Positions 18,799 to 30,623 of a DNA stretch of 64,000 nucleotides are shown one piece after another. A program made the translations under genes and the position numbers. Origin of the DNA: AP-15 sp963733945. Lineage in GTDB: Bacteria; Pseudomonadota; Alphaproteobacteria; ATCC43930; CGMCC-115725. Location: assembly GCA_963733945.1 (NCBI GenBank), contig CAVTFD010000048.1:1-64000 (forward strand), in the 5' to 3' direction. Under the pieces are notes generated by a model, which was not told the origin of the DNA, ran no database searches, and saw nothing but the letters and a program-made list of their open reading frames with translations. Positions within the stretch are counted from its first letter, which is position 1, and each line of letters opens with the position of its first letter.

Positions 18799-19668
18799 AT
18801 GGCGGGTCTCGATACGGTGCTGGAGACGACGACAGCGGAGCGGCCAGCGACCGGGTTCGTCTTTACCGAAGGGCCATTGTGGCACCCCGACGGCTTCTAT
18901 TATTTCGCCGATGTGCGCAGCAGCATGTTCTACCGGCTGCGCCTCGGTCAGGCGGCGGAAACCGTGCGCACCAATACCGGCGAGGGCAACGGCACGACCT
19001 TTGATCTGCAGGGCCGGCTGGTGATCTGCGAAGGCGGCAACCGCCGGGTTGCCCGCTGGTCCGACGACACGCATAGCGAGGTCCTGATGGACCGCCATGA
19101 GGGCAAGCGGATCAACCGGCCGAATGACGTCGTCTGCAAATCGGATGGCAGCATTTGGTTCACCGATCCCGGGCTGCGCATTGCGCTCCCCGACAAGGAA
19201 TTGGCTCATTCCGGTGTCTACGCGGTGGCGCCCGAGGGATCGAGCCGGCTCGTCGCCGAGTTCGAATATCCGAACGGGCTGGCCTTTTCCCCCGACGAGC
19301 GCGTGCTCTACGTCGCCAATACGCGTCACGCCCAATACATCCACGCGATCGATCTCGACAGCGCCGGCAGCATGGTCAAGCGGCGCATTTTTGCCGATAT
19401 GTCCTCCGAGGAGACCGATGGCGTCCCCGACGGCATGAAGGTCGACCAACAGGGTAATGTTTATTGCACCGGCCCCGGCGGGACCTGGGTGTTCGCGCCC
19501 GATGGCAGCAAGCTCGGCATCATCCGCACCCCGGAAGTGCCGGCCAATCTCGCCTTTGGCGGTCCCGATCTGAAGACCATTTTCTTCACCGCGCGAACTT
19601 CGGTCTACACGTTGCGCGCCAAGGTGCCGGGGCAGCCCCACCCATGGTATCGGGTGCGGGCGAAATAG
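18799..19668 (+). CDS. SMP-30/gluconolactonase/LRE family protein (copy 2)
   Basis: Second lactonase-type propeller, about 289 residues from ATG 18799, chosen over ATG 18784 because GGGAGGGAC sits at the right distance. Motifs: GFVFTEGPLWHPDGFYYFAD with the metal-ligand Glu, GTTFDLQGRLVICEGGNRRV, RINRPNDVVCKSDGSIWFTD, YPNGLAFSPDERVLYVANT and GVPDGMKVDQQGNVYC. It is clearly paralogous to copy 1 (15934-16857) but diverged. The LLM flavin oxidoreductase follows after 16 bases, so the pair is one transcription unit and may act in successive steps (oxygenation to a lactone, then hydrolysis; inference). Confidence 0.9.
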   Translation: MAGLDTVLETTTAERPATGFVFTEGPLWHPDGFYYFADVRSSMFYRLRLGQAAETVRTNTGEGNGTTFDLQGRLVICEGGNRRVARWSDDTHSEVLMDRHEGKRINRPNDVVCKSDGSIWFTDPGLRIALPDKELAHSGVYAVAPEGSSRLVAEFEYPNGLAFSPDERVLYVANTRHAQYIHAIDLDSAGSMVKRRIFADMSSEETDGVPDGMKVDQQGNVYCTGPGGTWVFAPDGSKLGIIRTPEVPANLAFGGPDLKTIFFTARTSVYTLRAKVPGQPHPWYRVRAK

Positions 19669-19684
19669 GCGGAGGAGAGCCACC

Positions 19685-20953
19685 ATGAAACTCGGCGTTG
19701 CTCTGAACATGCTGTCCGAGCCCGGCCGCACCGATGTGGTGGTCGTGGCCGATCATCTGGCGATGGGCGATCTCGCCGAGCCGCTCGGTTTCGACTCATT
19801 GTTCGCACTCGAGCATCATTTTACCGGCTATGCGATGTCGCCGGCGCCACTCCAGCTGCTGGCCTATTTCGCCGGCCGCACCAAGCGGATCACGTTCGGG
19901 ACCTCGGTGATCGTGTTGCCGTGGCACGACCCGATCCGCGTCGCCGAGGAGATAGCACTGCTCGACATTTTGTGCGGCGGTCGCTGCCTGTTCGGCTTTG
20001 GCCGGGGTGCTGCGAGCGTCGAATATGCCGGGTTCCGCATCCCGATGGGCGAGGCGCGCCCGCGCTTTGCCGAATCCGCGCAGCTGATCCGCAAGGCGCT
20101 CGCCGAACCCGAATTCGAATGGCAGGGCGAGTTCTACCAGATCCCGCGCACCTCGATCCGGCCGCGTCCGATCTCGCATCCCGAGGAGCGGTTCTTCGCC
20201 TCATCGGTCAGCCCGGAATCGGCCGAGATCATGGCCAAGCTCGGCTTCGGCATCCTCGTCGTCATGCAGAACGAATGGCCAAAGGCGGCGGAGAACATCG
20301 TCAATTACCGCGAGATCGCACTCAGTGTCGGCCACAACCCGCCACCGCCGATCATCCTGACCAATGTCTCCTGCGCCGAAAGCCGCGACGAGGCGCAAGC
20401 CCGGGCGATGCAATGGCTCGGCAAGAAATGGGAGTCGATCGACAACCACTACCATTTCTCGGACGGACACCTCGCCACGGTCAAAGGCTATGAGACCTAC
20501 GGCAAGATGGCCAAGACCTATGCCCGGCTGCAAGACGACGAGGAGCGGGTGCGGGCCACCGAGTTCTATGTCAAGATCCAGATCGTCGGCACGCCGGAGG
20601 ACTGCATCGAGCAGATCGCCGAGTTGCAGCGGGTGACCGGCACCGACCACGTGGTCACCGAATTCTCATTCGGCGGCATTCCGCACGCCGAGGCCGAAAA
20701 AAACATGCGCCTCTTTGCCAGCAAAGTGCTCCCGGTTTTGCAGCAGGATGCCGCCTTCGTCGCGCCGTCGGCACCGATCTTGCCGAAGCCGACCTCCGCA
20801 CCCGAGTATTGCCGACGTTGCAGCGCGACAGCGCCTTTTCAACGCCGACCGCGCCATTACCGGCGCCACCCGTCGCGGCACCGGACCTGTTCGCGCCGGC
20901 GTAACACGCTGCGGGGCTATCGCGGCACTGACCGGCTCGCGGTACGAACTTGA
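19685..20953 (+). CDS. LLM-class flavin-dependent oxidoreductase (luciferase-like monooxygenase)
   Basis: TIM-barrel flavin monooxygenase of the bacterial luciferase family, using reduced FMN (or F420) supplied by a partner reductase. Signs: MKLGVALNML, FDSLFALEHHFTGYAMSPAP, ITFGTSVIVLPWHDPIRVAEE and GGRCLFGFGRGAASVEYAGF. The domain ends near residue 370 (KVLPVLQQDAAF). The last 50 residues are Arg/Pro-rich and do not look like family sequence, so the natural stop may have been lost or shifted near 20800. GGAGGAGAGCCACC precedes the ATG. It is the partner of SMP-30 copy 2, 16 bases upstream. Confidence 0.88.
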   Translation: MKLGVALNMLSEPGRTDVVVVADHLAMGDLAEPLGFDSLFALEHHFTGYAMSPAPLQLLAYFAGRTKRITFGTSVIVLPWHDPIRVAEEIALLDILCGGRCLFGFGRGAASVEYAGFRIPMGEARPRFAESAQLIRKALAEPEFEWQGEFYQIPRTSIRPRPISHPEERFFASSVSPESAEIMAKLGFGILVVMQNEWPKAAENIVNYREIALSVGHNPPPPIILTNVSCAESRDEAQARAMQWLGKKWESIDNHYHFSDGHLATVKGYETYGKMAKTYARLQDDEERVRATEFYVKIQIVGTPEDCIEQIAELQRVTGTDHVVTEFSFGGIPHAEAEKNMRLFASKVLPVLQQDAAFVAPSAPILPKPTSAPEYCRRCSATAPFQRRPRHYRRHPSRHRTCSRRRNTLRGYRGTDRLAVRT

Positions 20954-21393
20954 CGCTAGCCACGGTGGCCGCTCGATCGAACGCCTGCGCTTGTTAGCGT
21001 TTCCGTGAGAGGTTTCCGCCATCCGTCAGCTTCGTCGTCCAGGCGCAGGCCGGGACCCATATTGGCGATGGGCACCGGCCTTCGCCGGTGTGACGAGAAG
21101 GGTGGGTGGGGTCGGTCAGAAGTGATCCTACTAGTAGATAAAATCAGACGTTTGGTACCCAAACCAGAGGTCCGCTTCGGAGGCCGGTGGGAAACGGCGG
21201 TTTGAGCGTGCCGGACGGCTATCGCTATTCAGGATCCAACGCAGCAACAGCCTGAAACTGGCTGATCATTACGCACGCGAATTATAGGTTTTAGCCTGAA
21301 TCCACTATACTGGGTCTCGCACGAACCATCGTGCCTTCCAAGTTCGACGCGCGGTTCTACAGCCCTTCTGCCAAAACCGATATCCGGATGTGG
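20954..21393. other. intergenic region, REP-like unit and AT-richer spacer
   Basis: A 440-base gap. The first part carries the palindromic element at 21033-21098. From about 21120 the base composition becomes richer in A and T (for example CTACTAGTAGATAAAATC near 21128), leading into the low-GC orphan gene on the minus strand. No gene was found in the gap. Confidence 0.5.
21033..21098. repeat. REP-like palindromic element, second copy
   Basis: The left half has GCAGGCCGGGACCCAT and the right half, reverse-complemented, CACCGGCGAAGGCCGGTGCC then CAT. These are the same core and flank as the unit at 18541. With that copy it flanks the SMP-30/LLM pair. Confidence 0.6.
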
Positions 21394-22410
21394 CTACTTT
21401 GGGGTCTTCCAGCCCAACCGAGTTCGAGCGTCGTGGAAAATCGCGGCTACTTTCAGGCGAGCTGGTGCGTTCTGCCGCTTCAATCGCTTATCCGCGAAGA
21501 CGTCGGCACTGCCGAGAAATGCTTCGGTGCTGGCGGATGCCGCCTCGTTGACCAGACCCAAACCGCCGCTGAACGCATCAGCGACCTTGATGGCATAGCG
21601 GGCCGTTGTTTTCCATCCCTGGCCCTTCATAAGCTCACGGTATTCGGCGATCCGCTTCTCCATATCGGCCTTCGCCTCGGCGACGGTATTCCGCCGTCGG
21701 AGACATCGCTCCACCATTTATAGAATTCCTCGCGCAATTCAATAAAATCTGTCTTCTTCGCGAGACCTACTGCCTTCGCCAAAAGCCTACGATCTTCGTC
21801 TTCTCCGAATCCTGCGCTGCCAGGAATGAAAAATTCCCATCCAAAGACAGTTGTTGGAGCGAGTGGTTGCAGGTCTTCTGCTGTCTCGGCTGCGCTTACC
21901 AGAGAAGCGTCGGCGGCGAACGCGTCATAGCTCGGATACGCCGACACCGCTTCTAAGAGAGAACCTGGCCGGACCTTTTTTGTCACCCGGAGCTTTTTGA
22001 GCAGTTTGTCGTCCGCGTCGTCGTTGACATAGTCCTGAAGAAGATTTCTGGTGATCCGGTAGGGCAGGTCATAGTATTGGGGATCTCGAGCGATCGCGAC
22101 ATTCCTGCTCGACAGTCTGCGTTGCCTCAGCTCGCGCGACACTCCGCTCCTCGGCGCGCTCGTCATCGAAGCGCGTCTGCCATTGGGCTCGGCGTTGCTC
22201 GGTCCGGGGGATGGGAGTTGCGAGATCCCCGAGTTCAGCCAGGAGAGATTTTTGCTTCTTCAGATCCCATTTGGCAGGCCATTGGTCTTCGGGCGTATTC
22301 TCTGGGAGGGTGGGGATGACAAGCTGGTCGTAAAGGAGGACATCGGCGACAAATGCCCGATCGACGAGGTGATCGCGTACCGAGAAGGTGCCCCAAAGTT
22401 CAATGGTCAT
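21394..22410 (-). pseudogene. hypothetical protein of unknown family, two frameshifts, low GC
   Basis: I do not recognise this protein. One gene can be followed across three frames. It starts at ATG 22410 behind a perfect GGAGGAAAAC site with MTIELWGTFSVRDHLVDRAF and VLLYDQLVIPTLPE, and shifts near 22115 into NVAIARDPQYYDLPYRITR, ending around EEFYKWWSDV. It shifts again near 21700 into VAEAKADMEKRIAEYRELMK and finishes at 21394. Rejoined length is about 335 residues, soluble, charged, no membrane segment. The DNA is visibly poorer in G+C than its neighbours, suggesting transfer. It is isolated between a catabolic block and a Rieske gene. Confidence 0.6.
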
Positions 22411-22613
22411 GTTTTCCTCCGAATGATTGCAACACTTCGTCGGTCGACAATGGCCGGGCGAGCACGCGCGTGAAGCATACTCCTGCTGCACCGGACAACA
22501 TAGCTGCAAACCGGCCATTTCAGCCGCAACGCACCTACGACGATGACTTTTGGGCCAAAGGTCGGCTTCGGGTCCGGAAGCACGTATTATTCTGATGGCC
22601 GTGCGAGGTGCGA

Positions 22614-24100
22614 TTAAGGCACCAAGCGTAACATTTTATTCACTAGCTGGTCGTCACCGCGGCGAAGGAACGTGTGCAGGAAATGGTGAAAGCCGCGCAA
22701 CGCTGGGCCACAACTTCTGCGTGACCTGCTTCGCGATGCGCTTTTTGGCCTCAGGGGGGCCGCAGATGCATTCGACGAGCCGTTTCTGGCTCGAAGAGGC
22801 GGCGACCCGGCGCAAGCCGATTTATGCTTCGGCGGAGCCGGCCTCCACCGTTTGCGCCACCACGTTGCGCGCGACCTCGCGCAGCAGCTGCTGGTCCGCC
22901 TCCGGCGTCGCGCGCCGGGGCGATGCCCGGCACCACCCGGTCGTGGCTGTAGGTCGGCACCGCCGCGCCGTTCGTGCAGGATCGGATAGTCCGAGATCCT
23001 CGCCGTTGCGCGACCGCGCGGATGCCGCGCCGGATCATGTTGCGCATCATGATGATGCCGCGGTCGGTCGAGGCGAGATGTTCGAGCCCGTGCCGCGCCA
23101 TGCCGCCATGGATGCTGACCTGCGCGTCGTAGTCGCCGGGCACCCGCTGCCGCTCCTCGTAGGAGCCGCTTGCCGTCCTGGCCGAAACCGGTGCCGCGCC
23201 GCGGCTCCTTGCCCTCGGGCGCGCGGTAATAGCCGATCTGCATCGTGTGGGTGTCGTCGAGCGGCACCGCCCAGGTCGTCGCCTGCGGCCGGTTGATCGA
23301 GTTGCGCAGCGCCATCGGGTCGGCATTGGGCGGGAACTGGTGGATGTTGGGCAGGATGAAATCGGCGACCCGCACCCACACCCGGTCGTCCTGCCGGCGG
23401 GTGTCGATGTAGACCATGCCGACCGGCGTCTCCATCCAGTCCCACTCGGCCAGTTCCTTGAAATCGTCGGTGAAGCCCTCGCTGCCCGGCAGCGTGTGCA
23501 GGAACGCCAGATGCGCCGGGTCCATGCTGTTTTCCTTGACCTGCAGCCAGTTGCACTCCCACAGCGTCGGCGCGCGGGCGACCTGCCGGTAGCCCGGCAG
23601 GTCGTAGGTATCGAGGATCGGGAAATCGCGGCTGCTTGTCCGGCGGCCCCATATAGGCGAAGACCAGCCCCGCATGTTCGTGCACCGGATAGGCGCCGTG
23701 AAACAGCCGGTCCTTCAGCGTGCTGTCGGCCGGCTCGCCCGGGGTCTCGAGGATCGTGCCGTCGCAGTCGAACAGCCAGCCGTGATAGCAGCAGCGGATG
23801 CCCTTGTCGCCGACCAGGCCGAATTCGAGCGAGGTGCCGCGATGCGGGCAATGCAGTTCCAGGAGGCCGATGGCGCCGCTCTTGTCGCGGAACGCGACCA
23901 GATCCTCGCCGAGGATGCGCAGCCGCCGCGGCAGCTCGCCCAATTCGCTCGGCGAGGATGACCGGCTGCCAGAAGCGCCGCAGATATTCGCCGCACGGGG
24001 TGCCCGGCCCGACGCGGGTCAGCTCCTCGTCTTCCGCCGGCCGCTCGCGATGGTGATAGGCGCTGTAGGCGGTATTCAGAAACGGCGCTCTCTCGGACAT
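22614..24100 (-). pseudogene. Rieske [2Fe-2S] aromatic-ring-hydroxylating oxygenase alpha subunit, several frameshifts
   Basis: Oxygenase component of a Rieske non-heme iron enzyme, phthalate 4,5-dioxygenase-like. The start at 24100 follows AAGGAGAGACATC and reads MSERAPFLNTAYSAYHHRER. The Rieske cluster ligands are CPHRGTSLEFG and CCYHGWLFDCDG. The mononuclear iron site is ENSMDPAHLAFLH, and later GIIMMRNMIRRGIRAV follows. At least four frame changes occur (about 23950, 23630, 23170, 22995), three of them repaired by removing one C in the coding strand. The 3' end to 22614 is uncertain. All conserved residues are intact, so the breaks are either very recent or errors. No reductase gene is adjacent. 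Confidence 0.8.
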
Positions 24101-24199
24101 GATGTCTCTCCTTCACGCGCGGTGTTGCCCAATCGGTTGACGCCCCGTCCCGACGCCCCGTTGCACTGCAGCGATATTGAACGGCGGCAGCCTACCCGG

Positions 24200-25271
24200 T
24201 CAAGACGCCGCTGGTGACGGCTGATCGGGGTCAAGCTGCATGTCGAACGCGGTCAAAAGCGCCGCAGTCGCCGCATAATTCCCCATCAGCGCCACCAGAT
24301 CGATCAGCTTGCGGCGGCCAAATTGCTGCAAGGCCCGCGCGTAGGTCATCGGCGACACCTTGCGCGCCCCGAAAATCTCCCGGCCAAGATCGATCACGAT
24401 CCGATCGGCCGCGGCGAGTTCGCTCGTGTCCCGACGGTATTTGATAATGCCGATGATCTCGCGCGAAATCCCTTCGCCCAGTGCCGCAGGCTCGTGCGCG
24501 GCCCATTCGAACCGGCTGTCGAGTTCGCGCGCGGTGGTCAGGATCGCCAATTCGCGTACCCGCCCGCCGAGGCCCGCCTCGTGCCGCAGATAGTGATTGA
24601 CCGGCCGGCTGCGGCGCGAGAGTTCGGGGCTGTGCAGCTGGATGCCCGCCGGGGCCCCTGAGCCCGCGCAGGGTCCCGCCGGCGGGGTCGGCGAGGCGGT
24701 CGTAGGCCCGTTGCCCCTCCGCGTCGAGATCCTCGCGTCTCGGTAATGGCAGGCGACAGCCCGACTCAGGGTCGACATCCTCGGGATACTCGGCTGGCGT
24801 CAGCCTTTGGCGGTGGTGGTCGACAAACAACGTGACCAGCTCTTCGCAGCCCTGCCGATCCGCCTCGTCGAAGCGCCCGAGGAGCGGGCTGTCGAGATCG
24901 AGCACGCCAATGACTTCACCGGCCTCGATCAGCGGCACGACGAGTTCCGAGCGCGAAACCGGATCGCAGGCGATATGTCCCGGAAATTCGTGCACATCCG
25001 CCACCAGCACCGCCTCGCCGCGCGCTGCGGCGGTGCCGCACACGCCTTGGCCGATCGCGATGCGCAGGCAGGCGGGCCGGCCCTGGAACGGGCCCAGCAC
25101 CAGCTCGTCGCCGTTGCTGAAATAAAACCCGGCCCAGTTCAGATCGGGCAGACCGTGATAGATCAGCGCTGCCATATTGGCGGCGTTGGCGATCCGATCG
25201 GTTTCGCCGGCGAGCAGCGCCATTAGTTGCCGGGCGAGATCGCGGTAGAGTTCGGGTTTGCCGGAATTCAT
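24200..25271 (-). pseudogene. free methionine-(R)-sulfoxide reductase (GAF) fused to a carboxymuconolactone-decarboxylase-like domain, one frameshift
   Basis: The N-terminal 150 residues are an fRMsr-type GAF domain that reduces free Met-R-sulfoxide: LNWAGFYFSNGDELVLGPFQ, IGQGVCGTAAARGEAVLVAD and HIACDPVSRSELVVPL contain the family cysteines. The same frame continues without a stop through EYPEDVDPESGCRLPLPRRE into a CMD/AhpD-like domain. That domain is completed only after a frameshift near 24660 (VNHYLRHEAGLGGRVRELAI, EWAAHEPAALGEGIS). Each domain normally occurs as its own protein. The fusion may be real, or an extra base may hide a stop and restart near residue 165. It is on the same strand as, and 99 bases upstream of, the Rieske gene. 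Confidence 0.7.
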
Positions 25272-25382
25272 CCCGATTTTCCATCCTGCTGATTTCGCGT
25301 TAGCTATATCCTAGGCCCAGCTTGCCATCGAGCGCCGCCGCGCGATCGGCACGGCGACGGCGCACAATAAAAAAGGTGAACC

Positions 25383-27759
<2,377 letters not shown>

Positions 27760-27885
27760 CTCGGGTCCGCACTCCGGCCTCCACGAAGGCGGCCGAGATT
27801 GCAGCGGAATGATACGACGGGCGTGAGAAGGGCTCTGGGCGAGCAAAAGGGCCCAGCCGTCGCTCAGCTAAGCCCTTGCTTGAAT

Positions 27886-27961
<76 letters not shown>

Positions 27962-28065
27962 CGACCCAGGGCTCGCCGCGACGAGCCGGCAGATCAGGCC
28001 GACAAATTAGGAACGCGACCGGGCGCCAGCAAGCAAAAAAACGCGGTCTCGCCGGCGCCGCGGGG

Positions 28066-28434
28066 TCAGCGTTCATCCTCTTCGACATTCTCGATGACCT
28101 CGGCCATGTCGTCTTCGTCCTCGCCGAGCTCAGAGGCGTCCTCGAGCAGCTCCTCGTCTTCTTCCTCGGCCTCTTCGAGAGGCGGCGCTTCCTCTTCGTC
28201 CCCGGGGATCTCGGCCTCCTCCGTCTCGACATCAGCGTCGAGCTCCCCGGCGCCGATCGATTCGAGTTCCTTCTCGACTGGAGCAACCGGGCGCGCCCGG
28301 CGCGATTTCAAAAACGCTTCGGGATCAAACGGGGTGCTGCATTTTGGGCAAATCACGGGCTTGTGCAGCAAATCATAATAGCGGGTCCCGCAGCTTGGAC
28401 AGATCCGCTTGCTGCCCCATTCGGGCTTGGCCAC
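28066..28434 (-). CDS. TIGR02300 family protein (FYDLN acid protein)
   Basis: Small alphaproteobacterial protein of unknown function, 122 residues. The N-terminus carries CPSCGTRYYDLLHKPVICPKC, a four-cysteine zinc ribbon with the YDL motif of the family, and STPFDPEAFLKSRR. The second half is a low-complexity acidic tail of Glu and Asp, also typical. It is divergent from aroA, a neighbourhood conserved in Rhodospirillales and Rhizobiales. Confidence 0.9.
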   Translation of the reverse strand: MAKPEWGSKRICPSCGTRYYDLLHKPVICPKCSTPFDPEAFLKSRRARPVAPVEKELESIGAGELDADVETEEAEIPGDEEEAPPLEEAEEEDEELLEDASELGEDEDDMAEVIENVEEDER

Positions 28435-28602
28435 GATCCAACTCCATTAGACGTTCGCCGGGTCGGTTGACGCGCCATTGCCACAGGGACGTCACCCTGT
28501 CAAAAACAAATCCTCAACGGCGGCGCGCCGACGGCTTCGGCATATGGGCTGAAGACGCCGCCGCCGCAACCGCCAACCCCGCTTTTCGAGGCCTGCCATC
28601 CC

Positions 28603-29961
28603 ATGGCCGATCCGTCGTCGCCACCGTCGCCCGCACAGTTGATGTCGGCGCGGCCCAACGCGCCGCTTTCCGGCAAAATCCGGGTACCCGGCGACAAGTC
28701 CATCTCGCATCGCGCGCTGATGCTGGGCGCATTGGCGGTCGGGCGGACCGAAATCAGCGGCTTGCTGGAGGGGGAGGACGTCCTCGCCACCGCCGCGGCG
28801 CTGAATGCGCTCGGCGCCGCTGCGGCTCCGTCCGGTGATGGCCGTTGGATCGTCGACGGAGTGGGGGTCGGCGGCCTGTGCGAGCCGGAGAACTTGCTCG
28901 ATCTAGGCAATTCGGGGACCTCGGCGCGGCTTCTGCTCGGCATCCTCGCGACCCACCGGCTGACTGCCTTCGTCACCGGTGACGCCTCGTTGCGGCGCCG
29001 GCCGATGGGCCGCGTCGTCGACCCGCTGAGCCGCTTTGGCGCGAACTTCCTGACCCGCGAGGGCGCCCGCCTACCGCTCGCCGTGACCGGTGCGGCGGAC
29101 CCGATTCCGATCGTCTACCCGTTGCCGGTGCCCTCGGCCCAGGTCAAATCGGCGGTGTTGCTGGCTGGGCTTAACACTCCCGGCGAGACCACGGTGATCG
29201 AGCCGCAGGCGACCCGCGACCACACCGAACGGATGCTGCGCCACTTCGGCGCGACGGTCACGACCCAACCAGCCGAAGGCGGCGGCAAGCGCATCACGGT
29301 CGAAGGTTTTCCCGAACTCTTGGCGGCGCCGATTACGGTGCCGGGCGATGTTTCTTCGGCTGCGTTCCCTTTGGTGGCGGCGCTGCTGGTTCCCGGATCG
29401 GAGGTGACGATCGAGGGCGTCGGCCTCAACCCGCTGCGCGCCGGATTATTGGAGTGCCTGCGCGAGATGGGCGCTGACATCACCCTAGTGAACGAGCGCG
29501 ATGAAGGCGGCGAGCCGGTGGCCGATTTGCTCGCCCGCGCCGGCGTCCTAACCGGCGCCGACATCCCGGCCGAGCGGGCGCCGCGGATGATCGATGAATA
29601 CCCGATCCTCGCCGTCGCCGCCGCCTGCGCGCGGGGTCGCACGGTGATGCGTGGACTCAGCGAGCTGCGGGTCAAGGAAAGCGACCGTCTGGCGACGATC
29701 GCCAGCGGTCTCGCCAGCTGCGGCGTGCGCGTCGCGGTCGAGGGCGATGATTTGATCGTCGAAGGCGCAGGCGACTTTCCCGCAGGCGGGGCACAGATCC
29801 AGACCCAGCTGGATCATCGCATCGCCATGGCCTTCCTGGTTTTGGGGCTCGCCAGCAACGAGCCGGTGCGGGTCGACGACGCGCGGCCAATCGCAACCAG
29901 CTTTCCCGGTTTCGCCGATCTGATCAACAGCCTCGGCGGTGTAATCGCAGCCAGCCCATGA
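28603..29961 (+). CDS. aroA: 3-phosphoshikimate 1-carboxyvinyltransferase (EPSP synthase)
   Basis: Shikimate pathway enzyme joining shikimate-3-phosphate and PEP to EPSP. 452 residues with GKIRVPGDKSISHRALMLGA at the N-terminus, NSGTSARLLLGILA, RRRPMGRVVDPLSRFGA, VKSAVLLAGLNTPGETTV, DEYPILAVAAACARGRTVM and LRVKESDRLATIASGL. It heads the block aroA-cmk-rpsA-ihfB; its stop overlaps the cmk start by four bases (ATGA). Confidence 0.96.
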   Translation: MADPSSPPSPAQLMSARPNAPLSGKIRVPGDKSISHRALMLGALAVGRTEISGLLEGEDVLATAAALNALGAAAAPSGDGRWIVDGVGVGGLCEPENLLDLGNSGTSARLLLGILATHRLTAFVTGDASLRRRPMGRVVDPLSRFGANFLTREGARLPLAVTGAADPIPIVYPLPVPSAQVKSAVLLAGLNTPGETTVIEPQATRDHTERMLRHFGATVTTQPAEGGGKRITVEGFPELLAAPITVPGDVSSAAFPLVAALLVPGSEVTIEGVGLNPLRAGLLECLREMGADITLVNERDEGGEPVADLLARAGVLTGADIPAERAPRMIDEYPILAVAAACARGRTVMRGLSELRVKESDRLATIASGLASCGVRVAVEGDDLIVEGAGDFPAGGAQIQTQLDHRIAMAFLVLGLASNEPVRVDDARPIATSFPGFADLINSLGGVIAASP

Positions 29962-30623
29962 CCTCTCGGCCGTTCGTCGTTGCGATCGACGGGCCGGCGG
30001 CTTCGGGCAAAGGCACCTTGGCGCGCCGCCTCGCCGAACGCTTCGGCTTCGCCCATCTCGACACCGGCACCCTTTACCGTGCCACGGCACTCGGCGTCCT
30101 CGACAACAACGGGGATCCCGCCGATCCGGTTGCGGCGCAAAGAGCGGCGCGTCACGTCGATCTGCGGCAGCTCGCTGATCCGCGGCTGCGCGGCGAGGCG
30201 GTCTCAGCGGCAGCCTCGGTGGTTGCCGCGAACCCGGCTGTGCGCGGCGCCTTGCTCGCTTTTCAACGAGACTTTGCCGCGCACCCGCCGGCCCCGGCGA
30301 ACGGCGCGGTCCTCGACGGGCGGGATATCGGCTCGGTGGTATGCCCGCAGGCGGATCTCAAACTGTTTCTCACTGCCGACGTAAAGACGCGCGCCAAGCG
30401 CCGGGTCAAAGAGTTGCGCGGGCGCGGCGCCACGGCTATATACGAAAACGTCTTGCAAGATCTCAACGAACGCGACGCGCGCGACGGTGAGCGTCGGGCT
30501 GCTCCACTATCGGTGGCGCCCGACGCCAAAGTCATCGACACGACGACTCTCGATGCCGCTGCGGTGGTCGAGCTCGCCGCCGATTTTCTCGCTCGCGCAC
30601 TCAAGGAGAAGGAATGGCTGTAG
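29958..30623 (+). CDS. cmk: cytidylate kinase
   Basis: Phosphorylates CMP and dCMP with ATP. 221 residues with the P-loop IDGPAASGKGTLARRLAE at the start, FAHLDTGTLYRATAL, and DGRDIGSVVCPQADLKLFLT in the CMP-binding region, followed by RAKRRVKELRGRG. It overlaps aroA upstream (ATGA) and rpsA downstream (10 bases), so the three are translationally coupled. Confidence 0.95.
   Translation: MTSRPFVVAIDGPAASGKGTLARRLAERFGFAHLDTGTLYRATALGVLDNNGDPADPVAAQRAARHVDLRQLADPRLRGEAVSAAASVVAANPAVRGALLAFQRDFAAHPPAPANGAVLDGRDIGSVVCPQADLKLFLTADVKTRAKRRVKELRGRGATAIYENVLQDLNERDARDGERRAAPLSVAPDAKVIDTTTLDAAAVVELAADFLARALKEKEWL

Noticed and set aside
27826..27860. Hairpin between the CoxL-like gene and tRNA-Ala as a terminator
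   Set aside because: The CTGGGC/GCCCAG stem is short and no T-run follows on either strand.
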